From NCBI GenBank assembly GCA_016806645.1, contig JACSYO010000551.1:193501-257500 (forward strand): DNA of 64,000 nt. The letters are read 5' to 3'. The translations under genes and the position numbers were made by a program. This document shows positions 1-13,150 of this stretch, piece by piece (within the stretch, counting starts at the first letter, position 1; each line of letters begins with the position of its first letter). Under the pieces are notes generated by a model. It ran no database searches, had not been told where the DNA came from, and saw only the letters and a program-made list of their open reading frames with translations. The DNA is from Ophiodon elongatus (Eukaryota > Chordata > Actinopteri > Perciformes > Hexagrammidae).

Positions 1-59
1 GAAATGTTATGACAAGATGCATACACTATGGGTCTTGCTTATTTCTGACATCTATTTCA

Positions 60-245
60 CTATTGAGTCACAGTCAGTCAAGTACTACACTTTAGTACAA
101 CTATGAAATAATTCACTTAAATATTTCTATTTTGTGATGCTTCTATTCCACTACATTGCAGAGGGAAATACAGGACTTTTACTTTAACAAAGTATTTTCG
201 CATTGTTTTACTCTAGCTAAGTACGTCTCCCACCACTGCAACAGC
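60..245 (+). repeat. Degenerate copy of the AAGTA-rich fish repeat
   Basis: Shares CTATTCCACTACATTGCAGA, ATATTTCTATTTT and a final CACCACTG with the blocks at 33350 and 38245, but is not inside a hAT element. Confidence 0.45.
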
Positions 246-1834
246 CGGCCACTGTATGGAAGCTCAATAAAAAAAAAAAAGAAGCACGTTGTTAAATGAC
301 GGAAATTCTCCAATGTTCTTACTTCTGTACAGGATGAACACCAAGCGTCCGCTTGCGTCCTCTCCCCGGTGGGCATTCTGTGAACTGGAAAGACTGTAAA
401 TGTCAAGCCCGCTTGCTGAGACCCACTCGTGTCTTCCGGCTTGTTTTTTAAAAGAGATAATAAAACCCTGCCACATCTCCTGCAAGTTTAAAGACACTCG
501 TGGAAGAATTTGACGGACAGTAAGAGGAAACTAAGCTCAGGGTCAGCCCAAACTCTCACAAATGTTTTTTATTGCACGGCTAAAGTATTTATCATACAAA
601 AATAGTTTTGACATGATATAATAGGGACTCATTAGTTACTTATGGTGTCATCTCATGTTTTAATATTCTTTTCAGGGGTTTGTTTGCCGATATTGGCCAA
701 CAAACGACCAATATTTGTCTCTTACTCGTGTTTTATAAAGAATATTCATATGAAATCACTGTAACCATGTACATATTCTAATTTGCCTGAGAAACTAGCT
801 GTTGAATCTGGATTTAAAGCTGACCTCTTTGTTGAGCATGAAATAAAGTGAAAAAGAATGGCCCTAAAATAAATCCCAATTGGTTTGTGTGCTTTTCTAT
901 CTTTTCCAACTGGTAGCTCCCGCTTTAAAGGCTGTGCTTGACTGAGTGGTGTTCAGGTTTACCAGAGGGTGTCATTGAGTTCTTGGTCATGTTATCTGTC
1001 TGGGAACATTGAGGTAGGTGGAGGCGGGGTGAGGTGGTGGAGTTCAGGAAGGGGAGAGTGGAGGGTATGTGGACTGTACACGCTCATTATCCCATTGGCT
1101 GCACCAAAACTGAATTCTTAACCCAAATAAAATGTTGCAGTTCTCGTGACGGCCACTAGGCGCTGACTTTTTGTCTATGAGTCTTGGTCTTGATGTTTTC
1201 CGTAAAGGGAGATTTTTTTTCAGTTCCAAATAGCGAAGAACACAGATTCATTTTTCAACTGACCAGTTTTTAAATTATGAGCCTCATGACACATTTTTTT
1301 AATCGGATAATTCTACGTCTTATATGTAACATAGAAGTTTTTCAGATTAATAAATGAAATAAATATAAATAAATAATGGTCAAAGAAAAAAGAAAAATGA
1401 TGCCCTGTAGTCGTTGTGGAACTACATTAGACCTGATCATCTGGTGAACATTTTCTGGCTGCTAAACATTGATAAAGAGAAAACCATTGATCGAGGTTCA
1501 GAAGTGCTTGTAGGCTAGTTGTTTCCTCCTGTTTCCAGTCTCCACAACAAAACCCACCAAACAAACAAAAAAAACCCACAACCCACAAAAACAAGGTTAA
1601 TTTAAAGCAATGAGGACTGATTTGAGACCAACAAATCAAAACGTGGGGTTATTAATGGCTCATTTTGTGTACCGATCCTCCACACAACCTTCGGTGTCTG
1701 ATAGCAATGCACAAAGCACCCTTTAGCGCCTGTATGAGACGCACCTCCAAGCAACTCCAATGTAAGCCCGTCCGCAGCAACATTAGCTGCTTCGGGAGTC
1801 AGGTGACGTAGTATGAAGAGGGACAAAGTCCACA
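246..1834. other. No gene recognised
   Basis: AT-rich intergenic DNA with short A-runs. ORFs are short and show no domain. Confidence 0.5.
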
Positions 1835-1945
1835 AGGGCGAAGGACAGAGTGGCTGGACCGTCACACAAAAGTGACTTTCACCCAGGAGACTGCTGTTCG
1901 TGTCCAATGTGAAACCAAAAGTCAACGCTGACCTTTTCACATTGA
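1835..1945. repeat. Dispersed repeat shared with 30770-30905
   Basis: Both places share CACCCAGGAGAC, then GTGAAACCA and AGTCAAC in the same order and spacing. The second place also lies next to a GGTTAGGTTTAGGCAAC motif, suggesting one repeat family. Confidence 0.45.
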
Positions 1946-2389
1946 CTACTTAACTCTCTCCTTTCACAAAAAGAGAACGTGTTTAATAGTGCTTATGAAC
2001 TGCAGGTCATAAAAGATAACTGCAATCACATATTCAAAATGAAAGTCACACTTTCCATGCAGCAATATCTGTGGGGACCAGTCCAGACCATATATGGGTT
2101 TGATGGCACTCCTGATAGGCACATAGTTTTAAAACAAGGCAAGGTTTTAAAGGTTTTTAGCATGTGGCTTTTTGACATTTGCCCAAATTAAAGAGTTTCA
2201 TCTCAAATGAAGCCTACAAAAGCCAGTTGGTTTTATGCAATACATCCTCATACCTAAACAACAGAATAGGTGGTTTTCATATGACTTTCAAAACCACATA
2301 ACCTTTGGAGAGGACCATCGCCAGGCACACGTTATGAAACAGTTGCAGTTTCCAACACATGGTTAACATTGTGAATTTAACCAAACTAC

Positions 2390-2716
2390 TGGGTAAGGGT
2401 TAGGCAACAAATCTACCTGGTTAGGTTGAGATAACACAACGACTGGTTATATGGTTATATTTTGGCAACACAACTTGGTTAGGTTTAGGCAACACAACTG
2501 CTTGTTTAGGTTTAGGCAACTTAACTACATAGTTATTTTTTGGGCAACAAACCCTACTTGGTTAGGTTTACGGAAATACTTGGTTAGGTTTAGGCAACAT
2601 GAATACTTGGTTAGGTTTAGGCAACATGAATACTTGGTTAGGTTTAGGCAACATGAATACTTGGTTAGGTTTAGGCAACATGAATACTTGGTTAGGTTTA
2701 GGCAACATGAATACTA
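2390..2716 (+). repeat. GGTTAGGTTTAGGCAAC repeats ending in a 27-bp minisatellite
   Basis: Diverged copies of GGTTAGGTTTAGGCAAC from 2390, followed by five perfect 27-bp units starting at 2582, 2609, 2636, 2663 and 2690. The unit length keeps a frame open (LVRFRQHEY), but it is not a gene. A single copy lies near 30485. Confidence 0.8.
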
Positions 2717-3118
2717 ATAATACTAATAATAGTATTATCTGCAGTACTAATGCAGTAGAAGGCGACTCAGTGAATAATCGTGGTCATCTGCAGAGGCTGC
2801 TTCTGAGGCTCAGGCCCAGATTCGGTAACGGGAAGAGCATACAACATAAGAAAAACTCCTCATACCTTTCTAATTACCTGACGTGATACATAGGAGTTGT
2901 GTTTTTGACAGGATTTGTAATGTTTTCATTAATCCTCCGCTTCGAATGTCATCAAAATCTAAGGTTATATTCACATTTACTGGCCATTTTATTGGGTTGG
3001 CTTTCTTTTTATTAATATTTATATATTGTTTTAAAACGTTATAATCCTTAAGATTTCAGTCCAGGTTAAATTGGTGACACTTGTGGTTACCACTGTAGCT
3101 GCAAGTATAGTTTATTAC

Positions 3119-3128
3119 TTTATATATA

Positions 3129-3190
<62 letters not shown>
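3119..3190. repeat. (AT)n microsatellite with short (AC)n end
   Basis: Nearly pure TA dinucleotides, ending in TACACACACA. Confidence 0.95.
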
Positions 3191-3616
3191 GTTAACAACA
3201 GACTGTTGATGACAGTGAGAAATTAACAGCCAGTATTTCTCTCAGAAGTTGGCGAAGACCAAAATCAGAGCTAAAAGCTAAAAGTTACCGTTTTCTAAGA
3301 AGTTAGTTATATCTACTTAAAAGATGAATGATATGTTGTGTTCTTAACTTAAAAAGTCGTTATAGCAGGAATAAGGTAGATTAAGGTTAGTTTGCCTGTT
3401 AATGTTAATGAAGCTATAGCGTAAATTCAGTCGGAAGACCAAACTCTTGCAATTACATGGTGAGTCTATCATCTTGCTGCTGTCTCTTTTAAATATGACC
3501 GTCTCTCTACCTTCAGTACGTTCATGTTGCCGTTAGCACCCCTCCACCTCGCCGTCTCCACCCAGTCTTCATCAGGTCCATCAGCTTCATCAACTCATCA
3601 TTCTATCAGCCTCATC

Positions 3617-3812
3617 AGCCACCACCACCACTACCACCACTACCACCACCACCACTACCACCACAACAACCACCACTACCACCACAACCACCACTACCAC
3701 CACCACCATCACCACTACCACCATCACCACCACAACCACTACCACTACCACCACTACCACCATCACCACCACGACCACAACAACCACCACAAACACCACC
3801 ACTACCACGACA
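3617..3812. repeat. CAC/CAA/CTA trinucleotide tract
   Basis: Imperfect ACC-type triplets over about 195 bp. They give artefactual His-rich and Val- or Gly-rich ORFs on both strands. Confidence 0.9.
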
Positions 3813-6800
3813 ACCACACAGACGGCCCTCAATTACAGTCTCCCTGTAGAGTCCAAGTGCCAAAGACTCTGCCAAGACTTCATCGTGACATATCGCCTGT
3901 TATTAATAAACAATTATCTTTTCTTTATCCGACTGGTGTCTCCTGATTGAACTATTGTTGTAGAGACATTACCTATTTGTCACTGTGCATGGGGGACCTA
4001 ACTACTTCCCCCAATTCTTATCTTATCTCATGGGCTCACTCAGACATGTGCAGAGTGTGCAGGTACAATATTCTGTGCATGTTATGGCCATGCATGTATT
4101 CTTCCACGTATTCTTCCACATTAGTAATTTGTGGATACGGTCGTTCCTGCAACAAGGTTCCATGTAACTAACCTTGTCCTTAATGTGGACATAAGACGAG
4201 CATCAAAGAGAACAAAGACGGTGGTAGATCATGAAGAGAGAAATGATCAGAGAAATTTAAAACATAGATAGTGGATCAACCTTAATGCTGAAGTACAGGA
4301 TTTGTGTTTGAAGTTCTCAATGAAGGGCAAATTTCATTTCAAGTATCCCTTTTCAGAGCCATATCTTATGAATCGGATGAATGTCACCCTCATCTTAAGG
4401 AACTGATTACTATTTAAAAGCAATCCCATCGATTTGAATTGCATAGTTTACGCTCAAAACAATTCGCTTGTACATTAATACACTTAGAGCTATACACAGA
4501 GCCACAAACAAGATTATTTTGTGGATACGAGCAGGACTTTGGTCTGCCCTGTGCTTTTAACATGTCCATAATATGACAGACACATCGTAGCAAAAAAAAA
4601 TAATTGGGTCAGTTTTACAAAGACTCAATGAACCTTGACCTGAGTCTTCCTTCTATTAGGTTATGTTCACACTGGGGAGCAAAGTGAGTGATTTCTGCAC
4701 TCCTTCCAGCTGCAGAAATATTCTTTGATAGCAAATAGAAAATGGGACCCAGGCAATGCTACTATTGCAGCATAGAGATACGTATGAAAAATATCTATGC
4801 TTCAATAAGGTCATTCAGGTCGAGGAGATTTGATTGTAAATTGAATGGCGTTGCGTCTCCATCACAGGACTCGATACAGATGAGACAGGCTCAGTGCCTG
4901 GCCCAAGGACTCTGTGTGAATGTTTTTGTATTCGGTTTCCATAATCTAAAAACATATATTTCCACTTCATTCTGCATCTTAAACCATCCATCTCAATTAA
5001 CGTGCTTCTCAGGAAAGAAACAACATAATCGAGATTCCCACTGGAAATTGTCCCAGGATCACGCAAAGGGCAGCACGCAGGACAACATGAGGTTCATCAA
5101 TGAGCTGTTTTTAGGCGCAATGGGGATTCGGCGATGGGCTGACTCTCACAGTGATAAGGTACTGAGTGGTGTCTAACTTGGCCCCATAGGAATCCATAGG
5201 CTCTTCAGCTCATGCTAAATACAGAAACAGCTGCTGAAAACACATTTGTTTTGCTGCAGATGACCTGCTGCTGCACCCGGAAAAAGTTGTTTCTCGATTT
5301 AGATTGTCAGAAGGTACAGACACTGTCCAGAACATGTGGTAAATATAGTGGTTAGGTCCTCCATTGCATTTGTTTCTCTCTTCTCTCTGTTGTTGTCATT
5401 CCGTGCTGTTTATGCACTACACTTCCCAGGGGTCTTTCTGTCCATGATATCTGATCTTAGAGTGGCTGTGTAGTCAAAGTCAGCTGGAAACACATCTCAT
5501 CCCTGTGAATGAAGACAGAGCTACCAAACACTGGATGTCGGCTCACTAAACGCCATCTTCCTTTTAGGTCTTTCCCAAACACGTGTGCTGGCTTGGCTGG
5601 ACTCGGCTTGGCGGCAGGGATTTGTAGAGGACTACCAGCTTGAAAGTGTGTTTTTAACTGACGAGCCGTTGTCTTGACTCGATGACGTTTCATCCACGCT
5701 GAGACGCCACACCAATTCTCACTCAGATTCTCTCATTTTCTTTCAGACCGACTGAGTGGATCTGAAAGGTGATATAATTACATGTGAGCCCCCGCGGCGT
5801 AAATTATTGATCCTCAGTGAAAGCATCAAAGTGGCATGTTCTGACTGTGCAGAGGCCAGCTAAACACAACATACAAGATCAATACAATCTAGATTATTTA
5901 AAAGCACCAAAAGCTTTTGGAGCCTTTTGGTGTCTAAATCTTCTCTGATCGCCTCGTTCCAGGCTCGAAGGCATCAATAGCTTTGACTATGGCACGGTAT
6001 CTGCAAGCAAAGTGCACTTTGGTTCGGGCCAACATTTCAACATCATTTCAACATCTAAATATTTGCCTGGTGCTTTTAGAGGGCATGGGAAAGATCTCAA
6101 CTATTGATTAAACTGTTAAAAATGACTGCCATGTTTGGGTTGGATTTGACGTCATCTCGGTCCAACTGGGCTAACCTCAAAGTTACACCTACGTCACCAC
6201 AGCAGAGTGACACCGGCCGATATTTATATTCTGCACAGAAAAAACACTCAAACTGGGACGGAGTAGTTATTTGGAGTGTTGTTTGTCATTCGCTGCGTGA
6301 CAGAACTCACACACGGCAGCTTAAGTTGTCCTCTCCAGGGGATCTTTGATAAGACAGGGAAAATGATTTTCTCAAAGTACTACTTTGTAATTCTTTGTAT
6401 CTATGACAGTGGAATCAGTGGCAGCTCCTTACAAGATGAACACATCTCAACCTGCCTGTTCTGTGTGTGTCAGCCAGGTCCTCTCCACTGGGTCAATACA
6501 TTGTCATTGATTTCTCGTTTTTTTATTTTATTTTTTAAATCAGCTCTGTCTGGTGGACTCAACCAGAAGTAGAGTGCGCATTGAACCATATTGTTTCTTA
6601 TATACACATTTGCCTTTTTTTTTTAGCAACGTTTATTTCCAACTTGTGGTTAAAGTTTAGATTTGATCCATTTCCAGTCTGTACATATTCTACAGCATTT
6701 CTTTTCAGTTCTTTGTGATTCAAGGCTTCAAGGAATTTGTATATTGTATATATTTGGACATGCACTGGGTTACTGCACTTCTTAGTGGGAATTTATTTGA

Positions 6801-7210
6801 TAATGTTTGGAAAGGTGACTTTTTGTCCAATTGGTTAAAAATTAACCATTAACTCTGTAAATTAATGAATTATCAGGTGACGGTCTGTCTTACAAAAAAA
6901 TCTTTGACCTGCTTTGTATTGTATGTTTTTTTTTCTCTTGTTCTATTAGTTCTCCCACTCTTACTATTTCATCTTTACATCCATGTGTCTCTGTTACTGT
7001 TCTCTTTTCTTCATCTTTTAACCTCTTTATCTCTGGCTGAACAAAAGACACGTCATGTCGTGTTCCTTGAACCCTCCTGAGGTATTACACGTATTATCAT
7101 GTGAAAAAGGTCCGCAGCAGCCACAATGAGAGGGTTCCATATTTCAATTGTGTGAATCAAGTCAGCCACAAGTCAAGTCTAACAAGTTTCAAGTTAAAAC
7201 CAACAATTTA
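3813..7210. other. No gene recognised
   Basis: Intergenic. The longest ORF (4742-5176, 144 codons) has no recognisable motif and no coding bias I can see. Confidence 0.45.
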
Positions 7211-8072
7211 ACTAAAGACAACCAACATAGAGACCAACATATCCCAAGTCAAGTCCCTAGTCAAGACCAACATATCCCAAGTCAAGTCTCTAGTCAAGAC
7301 CAACATATCCCAAGTCAAGTCTCTAGTCAAGACCAACATATCCCAAGTCAAGTCTCTAGTCAAGACCAACATATCCCAAGTCAAGTCCCAAGTCAAGACC
7401 AACATATCCCAAGTCGAGTCCCTAGTCCAGACCAACATATCCCAAGTCGAGTCCCTAGTTCAGACCAACATATCCCAAGTCGAGTCCCTAGTCCAGACCA
7501 ACATATCCCAAGTCGAGTCCCTAGTCCAGACCAACATATCTCAAGTCGAGTCCCAAGTCAAGACCAACATATCCCAAGTCGAGTCCCTAGTCGAGACCAA
7601 CAAGTCCCAAGTGAAGTCCCTAGTCAAGACCAACATATCCCAAGTCAAGTCCCAAGTCAAGACCAACATATCCCAAGTCAAGTCCCTAGTCAAGACCAAC
7701 ATATCCCAAGTCAAGTCCCAAGTCAAGACCAACATATCCCAAGTCAAGTCCCAAGTCAAGACCAACATATCCCAAGTCAAGTCCCAAGTCAAGACCAACA
7801 TATCCCAAGTCAAGTCCCATAGTCAAGACCAACATATCCCAAGTCCAGGCCCTAGTCTAGACCAACAAGTCCCAAGTAAATTCCGATAAGTCTCAAGTTA
7901 AGTCGCAAGTCAAGACCAACAAGTCCTATGTCAAGTCCCTAGTCGAGACCAACATATACCAAGCAAAGTCCTTAGTAAATCAACATAAGTCTCAAGTTAA
8001 GTCCCAAGTCAAGTCCCTAGTCGAGACCAACAAGTTCCAAGTAAATTCCAATAAGTCTCAAGTTAAGTCAAA
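7211..8072 (+). repeat. 33-bp minisatellite
   Basis: About 19 units of a 33-bp repeat built on CAAGACCAACATATCCCAAG plus TCAAGTCCCTAGT from 7230 to 7850, degrading to shorter CAAGTC-type units until about 8070. Since 33 is a multiple of three, it gives a 224-codon ORF of DQHIPSQVPSQ repeats on + and long ORFs on the other strand. Confidence 0.9.
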
Positions 8073-11000
8073 GTCATAAACGCTGTGCTTTAAGTCCGAA
8101 ACAGGTCATTAGACAGCCTTAACATGATTAAAAGATTCTTTTTTTTGTTAAGTCTAAGGCATTAGATTCATGACAAGAGTCAGCTGTGAAAGAAAGTTAG
8201 ATTTGGGGTGACTTTCAAGTGGTGAAAGATCACATCTATAAAGAGCCACTCACTATCGGCAATGAAAACTGTCAATCAACCAATTGTCAGCTATGACATC
8301 TGCGCTTTCTCCTGACAACTAAACAAACTCTGGGGTTGAAAGCTTTGGGAAGCTAGCACCTCTGCTTTTGTAGAACTAGAGGTGCACCAAAATGAGCTGA
8401 AGTTTACACTGTAAAGAAAAAACATGAATTCCGGTTTACTAGCTGTTTTGTTGTTTCACTTCTATCTTTATGAGTAATATAGAACATGTTTTCCCAACAT
8501 CAGTGTGTTAGATTTGAATAACTTACCGATGCAAGTATGGAGACACTGTGTTTATTTGTTTTTCTTTTCTCAGCCTTGGTACTGCAGGTATACACATAAA
8601 ACCAGAATTACACATGTAATACATTCATGAGTACAATAGTATAATATAGGGCCGCCTTAATTATTTGTGTTGTTCAGTCTTGCATTACTCTTGCATTGTG
8701 GCTGTACGACTTAATGCTGAGGAAAAGAAAAAGAAGAAGTGAACGCTCAGCTTTGAGACCCAGGGGAGCATGCACAGAGCTTGATTGATACAAGGTCTCT
8801 GTATAGAATCTTAGTACAGTTTTCTTTAGCGTGAGCTACATACTTAAGACCAATAGAAAATGAAGGATATAGCTGAAGACCACTATAGAGGTCGACATAG
8901 AAATCTATTTATCCCTTATGGTTTGATCACAAGGGATCAAAAAAGCACTTTCATAATCTTTTTTTCTTCTGTGTTTTTTCTGTGTGAATTAGTTCATATT
9001 CATACTGCCTAATCGTCTCTCATTATTTCATCAAACGCAAAATAATCAGCCAACAAAATCAGCCAACCAAAGTGAGACCAACTGTGTTTGCTTACAAGCT
9101 GTGATTGAAGTTGACAAAAAGTGCCAGTTCTCCCCTCATCCACACATTTGCATGTGTATCTGTCTCTGACAATGAGCCAGTTGTTCTGGGAGCAAACATA
9201 CAGTAGTTAATCCTTTGACCGACGCCTTTGTTCCGATAGCTCATTATTCCAAAACCAAAATAGTTCGAAAAGATGTCCTAGTGGACCGAAAGCTCATAGT
9301 CGGACGCCCCTCTGTATAAAAACGGTCCCATTTAGCTCTCTTAGTTCACAGAAGATCTGCTAAAGTTAGATATCAGCCAAAATGAAAAGTCTTTCTTTAT
9401 GAAACATACAAAGCCTTACGTAATGATTAACATTATGATTAATATATTATCTGTTGATACGGTGTATTTTCAGAACAATGGACCCTCGGAGCAGTGGGCT
9501 CTTGTTTTCAGAATATATCCATTACTCCGATTCATCTTGTTTATTGTTAACGTCGTCATTGGCTGCGTATCAGGTGGCGGTAGCCGCAGGTTGTTTTTCT
9601 GATGCTAACGTTCAACAGGCTCTTCATTGTCCGGTGTGGCGCTAACATTAGCTCGCCGCTCCCGCCCTGCATTAGGTAACGTATAGGATTTTGACTTTCG
9701 AAGCTCTGTTGTGTCATCTTCTGACTCTGTTCACGTTCTCTTTGGTAAACATTATTGCAAGGTCAATGTAATGTTACTTAGACCAGCAGCCGACAGGGAA
9801 AGGCAGGCAACTGAGGACGAGAACGGGTGAGCGGCACATGGTGCCCCCTTGGTAATGCAGTTCATTCAGGGACCTGATATGGAGAGGGCTGAAGAGAGTA
9901 CTGTGAGAAGTGCCGGTGTACGAGAAAAAGTCCTCGGTGCGGCAAAGAGTAACATGTGAGTACTGGCCCACTTGAGCACTGATCACAAGCAGCAAACCTT
10001 CAAAGTTTAAAATCCCAGTCATATTAAAAACATGAAATGATGAAGTTGAACAAGACTAGAGTCCATTAGAAAAGAAACATCTCATGTGAAAAGTTTATTT
10101 ATCAATTTGAATGTTGTCACATCTGCAAAATGAGAATACAGCAACAGGATGCAGCCTGAAAAGAGTCTGAGCCACGGCCTTGTAACAGTTCAAGTCATAT
10201 TAATAACAGAGGAGGAGGAAACTGTTTGTCTTGCCACTGTGCCCTTAGTCTACAATGCCACATTGATGCACTGCTCCGCTGAGAATGAATTGAAATAAAG
10301 AAGAAAATAAAAGCACATTACTATAACACCCACAGGCAGAATATGACTAACGTTCTCACAGATTGTCACTGTTATTAACATGAAGCTTAACAGGCTTTAA
10401 AAGCTCCTGCAATCCTTCTATTGATCTTCTGTTCACAGCCACTAACGCAGAGCACTATAGTGCTTCATGACAACCTTCTATGGATTCTGGTTTTGGGTCA
10501 TAAAAGTGCTCCATCGGAGCCGTGGCATATGCCTATCATTCAGCTAAGTGATGCTTCAAATCGATGCACTGAGCATGTAACCATGCAGGCCATCGCAAAC
10601 ATGCGTCAGCTGACACGTTCAGCCCGTGATTTGGACCTCAGGGATAAGACAGTAGGCTGTCATCTCAGGATGATTCACATCCTCAGCCTCGGAGGTTTGT
10701 GCCCCAGACATTTTTCAGTGGTCATGGTATCATAATATGTTGTCTGGGTGAGTGGAGATTTCTTATGTAAGCTCACAATTTTGCCTATGGAGTGCGAAGA
10801 GAAGAATGTTTAAAGTTTGATTCAGGCAGCTAGCCCGCTGTCAACTGTCACGTGCACAGGATAGGGTGTTTGCTATATAGTTATACATATATATTTAAAA
10901 TCATAATTCCAGCTCATCATGTGCCATCTCACTGGTGTCTTACCGCATGCTGCCACTGTTACACACATATTTTTTATGGAGATGATGTCATGAATATTCC

Positions 11001-11579
11001 CATTGTGCTTATCATTCTTATTGTAGATTTGTCTTTTTTATTGTGTTATTATTATCCAACAGTGAAAACAGCTGCTCCTGCTTCCAGGCCACGGTCAAAC
11101 CCTCGTGTGTGTGCAGTTGATTGACCGGCCTTCACTCTGGAGTCCCTGCTCGCTGATCTTGATCAAGGCTCTTGTGTGTTTCGGGTGAATGAACTCTCCA
11201 CTGAAAACAAGACAGTAGAGAGTCACTCTACTTCCACCACCGCCACAGGCTGAAAAACACATTTCCAGACTACAGATTTTCAGACACACCGACGAACCGG
11301 GCTAGAGAAAAGAAAGAAACGTTTTTAAATCACAAAATACTGTCTGAGCAGCATTACACAAAATTAAAAAGTGTATTCAGGTATTTTTCTGCCAGTAATT
11401 GTGGAATCTGAATGTCTAGAGTCTCTCAACCGCTTTGCGGCTAAACTGTTTTCAATTCCATTTTATCTCCTTTTTTAAAGTAGGATTTGGACAATAGCAG
11501 AATAAGAACTTCAGACTGCAAATATTTTAAAAAGCTTACATTGTGACATGACATTCACTTTTAAATGTGGTGAGAGGCT
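8073..11579. other. No gene recognised
   Basis: AT-rich intergenic DNA. A TATAAAA-like motif occurs near 9316 but no coding exon follows that I recognise. Confidence 0.45.
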
Positions 11580-11597
11580 CAGAGTGGCAGTGTCAGA

Positions 11598-11656
<59 letters not shown>

Positions 11657-11667
11657 ACATACACACT

Positions 11668-11698
<31 letters not shown>

Positions 11699-11707
11699 AC
11701 ATACACA

Positions 11708-11746
<39 letters not shown>

Positions 11747-11755
11747 ACACACAAA
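11580..11755. repeat. (AC)n microsatellite
   Basis: AC dinucleotides with a few T interruptions in a roughly duplicated pattern (ATACACACATACACACTC occurs twice). Confidence 0.95.
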
Positions 11756-12984
11756 ATAAATGCAGGCGTTGTACAAATAAACTAGAAGAAACTACTTCTA
11801 CTACTGGCTCTTCTGTGTGCATACAATCTCTCACAAATAGGATATGTATGAGCACCATCATCCAGAATGAATAATGCAAAATACAACTACATGATATGAA
11901 TCGACAAATATAAAGATGTTGTCAATTCGTTTTGGCACCTGATTTTGATTAGTTTCAGTCCATTGATGAAAATGTATGATACTTTGAGTAGAATGTGGGT
12001 ATTAGTTGCTGTCAATGCCTTTAGATTAAAGCTAAAAGTCTGGACTGAAAGCACATAATTGTTTAATTTAAAATCATTGTGGTGATTTACAGAGCCAAAA
12101 TAATAAATATGGTCTCCAAATACTAACAGAGCTGACTGTAGTCTTAGTCTGCTTTTTGTTGTGAAAACAGGCCATCATCTTTCATTTTTAGTCAAAGGTT
12201 TCATTGAATTAAAATTTAAATTAAAAACATTTTCTGACATTCAATTTAATTGTCTCTTGAGCAGGAGAGGCTCGTGGGTGGTCAGACTGGTATATTTGCG
12301 TGTCATCTGCAGAAAAGTGGAATGGAATGATGTGTGGGAACGATGTAGCCAAGCAGGAGCAAATAACATGAGAACAATGTTGGTCCCAGAATGAACCTCC
12401 AGGGCTCCCCAAAGCTTACCATGGAGGGTAAACTAGAAAACTCTTTTCTGGCTGTTGATGTTATTCATCCTCTTCAGGGCTGTCCCATATTGGCCCATCC
12501 AGTTATCCACAGGCTTGTGACGTATGTGGTCAACACTAATGGGAGGTATCTATAAGTCCAGGTTTAGTTCAACTTTGGGGCAATTACACAGTGACATGTC
12601 TCAGCCAAGACATCCACTTTAGAAACACCTTGGCAGACTATGGCAGTGGACCTGACCTTGGATGGATTACTAAACTTGCCTTCTGGGCCCAGTCCCAAGG
12701 GTGTTTTTTCCATATTACAGCTGCACAGCATACTGAGGCTCAGTAACATTTCAGTAAAATGGTTTACAACAAGTAACGTGCTTTAAAAACTAACCTCAGG
12801 CTTTCTTTCATTTGGCTTCCTTTGAAATTTAGTTTGGTGTTGCGTTGCATTTTGCGTATTATCTGCGAGGAGGAATGCAGTGTGGATCTACTGTGGCAGG
12901 AAACTTTGGACCGGAGGGACAGCCTCGCTTCAGCTCCATTGCGAACCAACATATAGAAGTTCAGGTGCACTTTTTGAACCAACA

Positions 12985-13150
12985 GCAGCACCTGAACTAC
13001 AAAAAGATACAAAAGGACAACAAGGAGATACACATGGACTAAACAAGACACAAAACAACTACAAAGAGACACAATGCAACTACAAAAGACATAAAATGGC
13101 TTTACGGACACGCAAAACGCATTCGAAGAGTCACAAAACAACTAAAATCA
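12985..13150. repeat. Degenerate ACAAAGAGACACAA-type tandem repeat
   Basis: Loose units such as ACTACAAAGAGACACAATGC follow each other with about 20-bp period, a repeat style common in fish. Confidence 0.5.

Noticed and set aside
3524..3946. His-rich 140-codon ORF
   Set aside because: Produced by the CAC/CCA triplet tract.
4742..5176. 144-codon ORF on +
   Set aside because: No recognisable family, no splice context and no codon bias; probably chance.
7148..7822. 224-codon ORF of 11-residue repeats
   Set aside because: It is the in-frame reading of a 33-bp minisatellite; no domain, splice or promoter support.
7211..8072. CRISPR-like array
   Set aside because: Units are contiguous with no unique spacers, and the setting is a vertebrate genome. 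The same applies to the arrays at 32646-33090 and 43285-44215.
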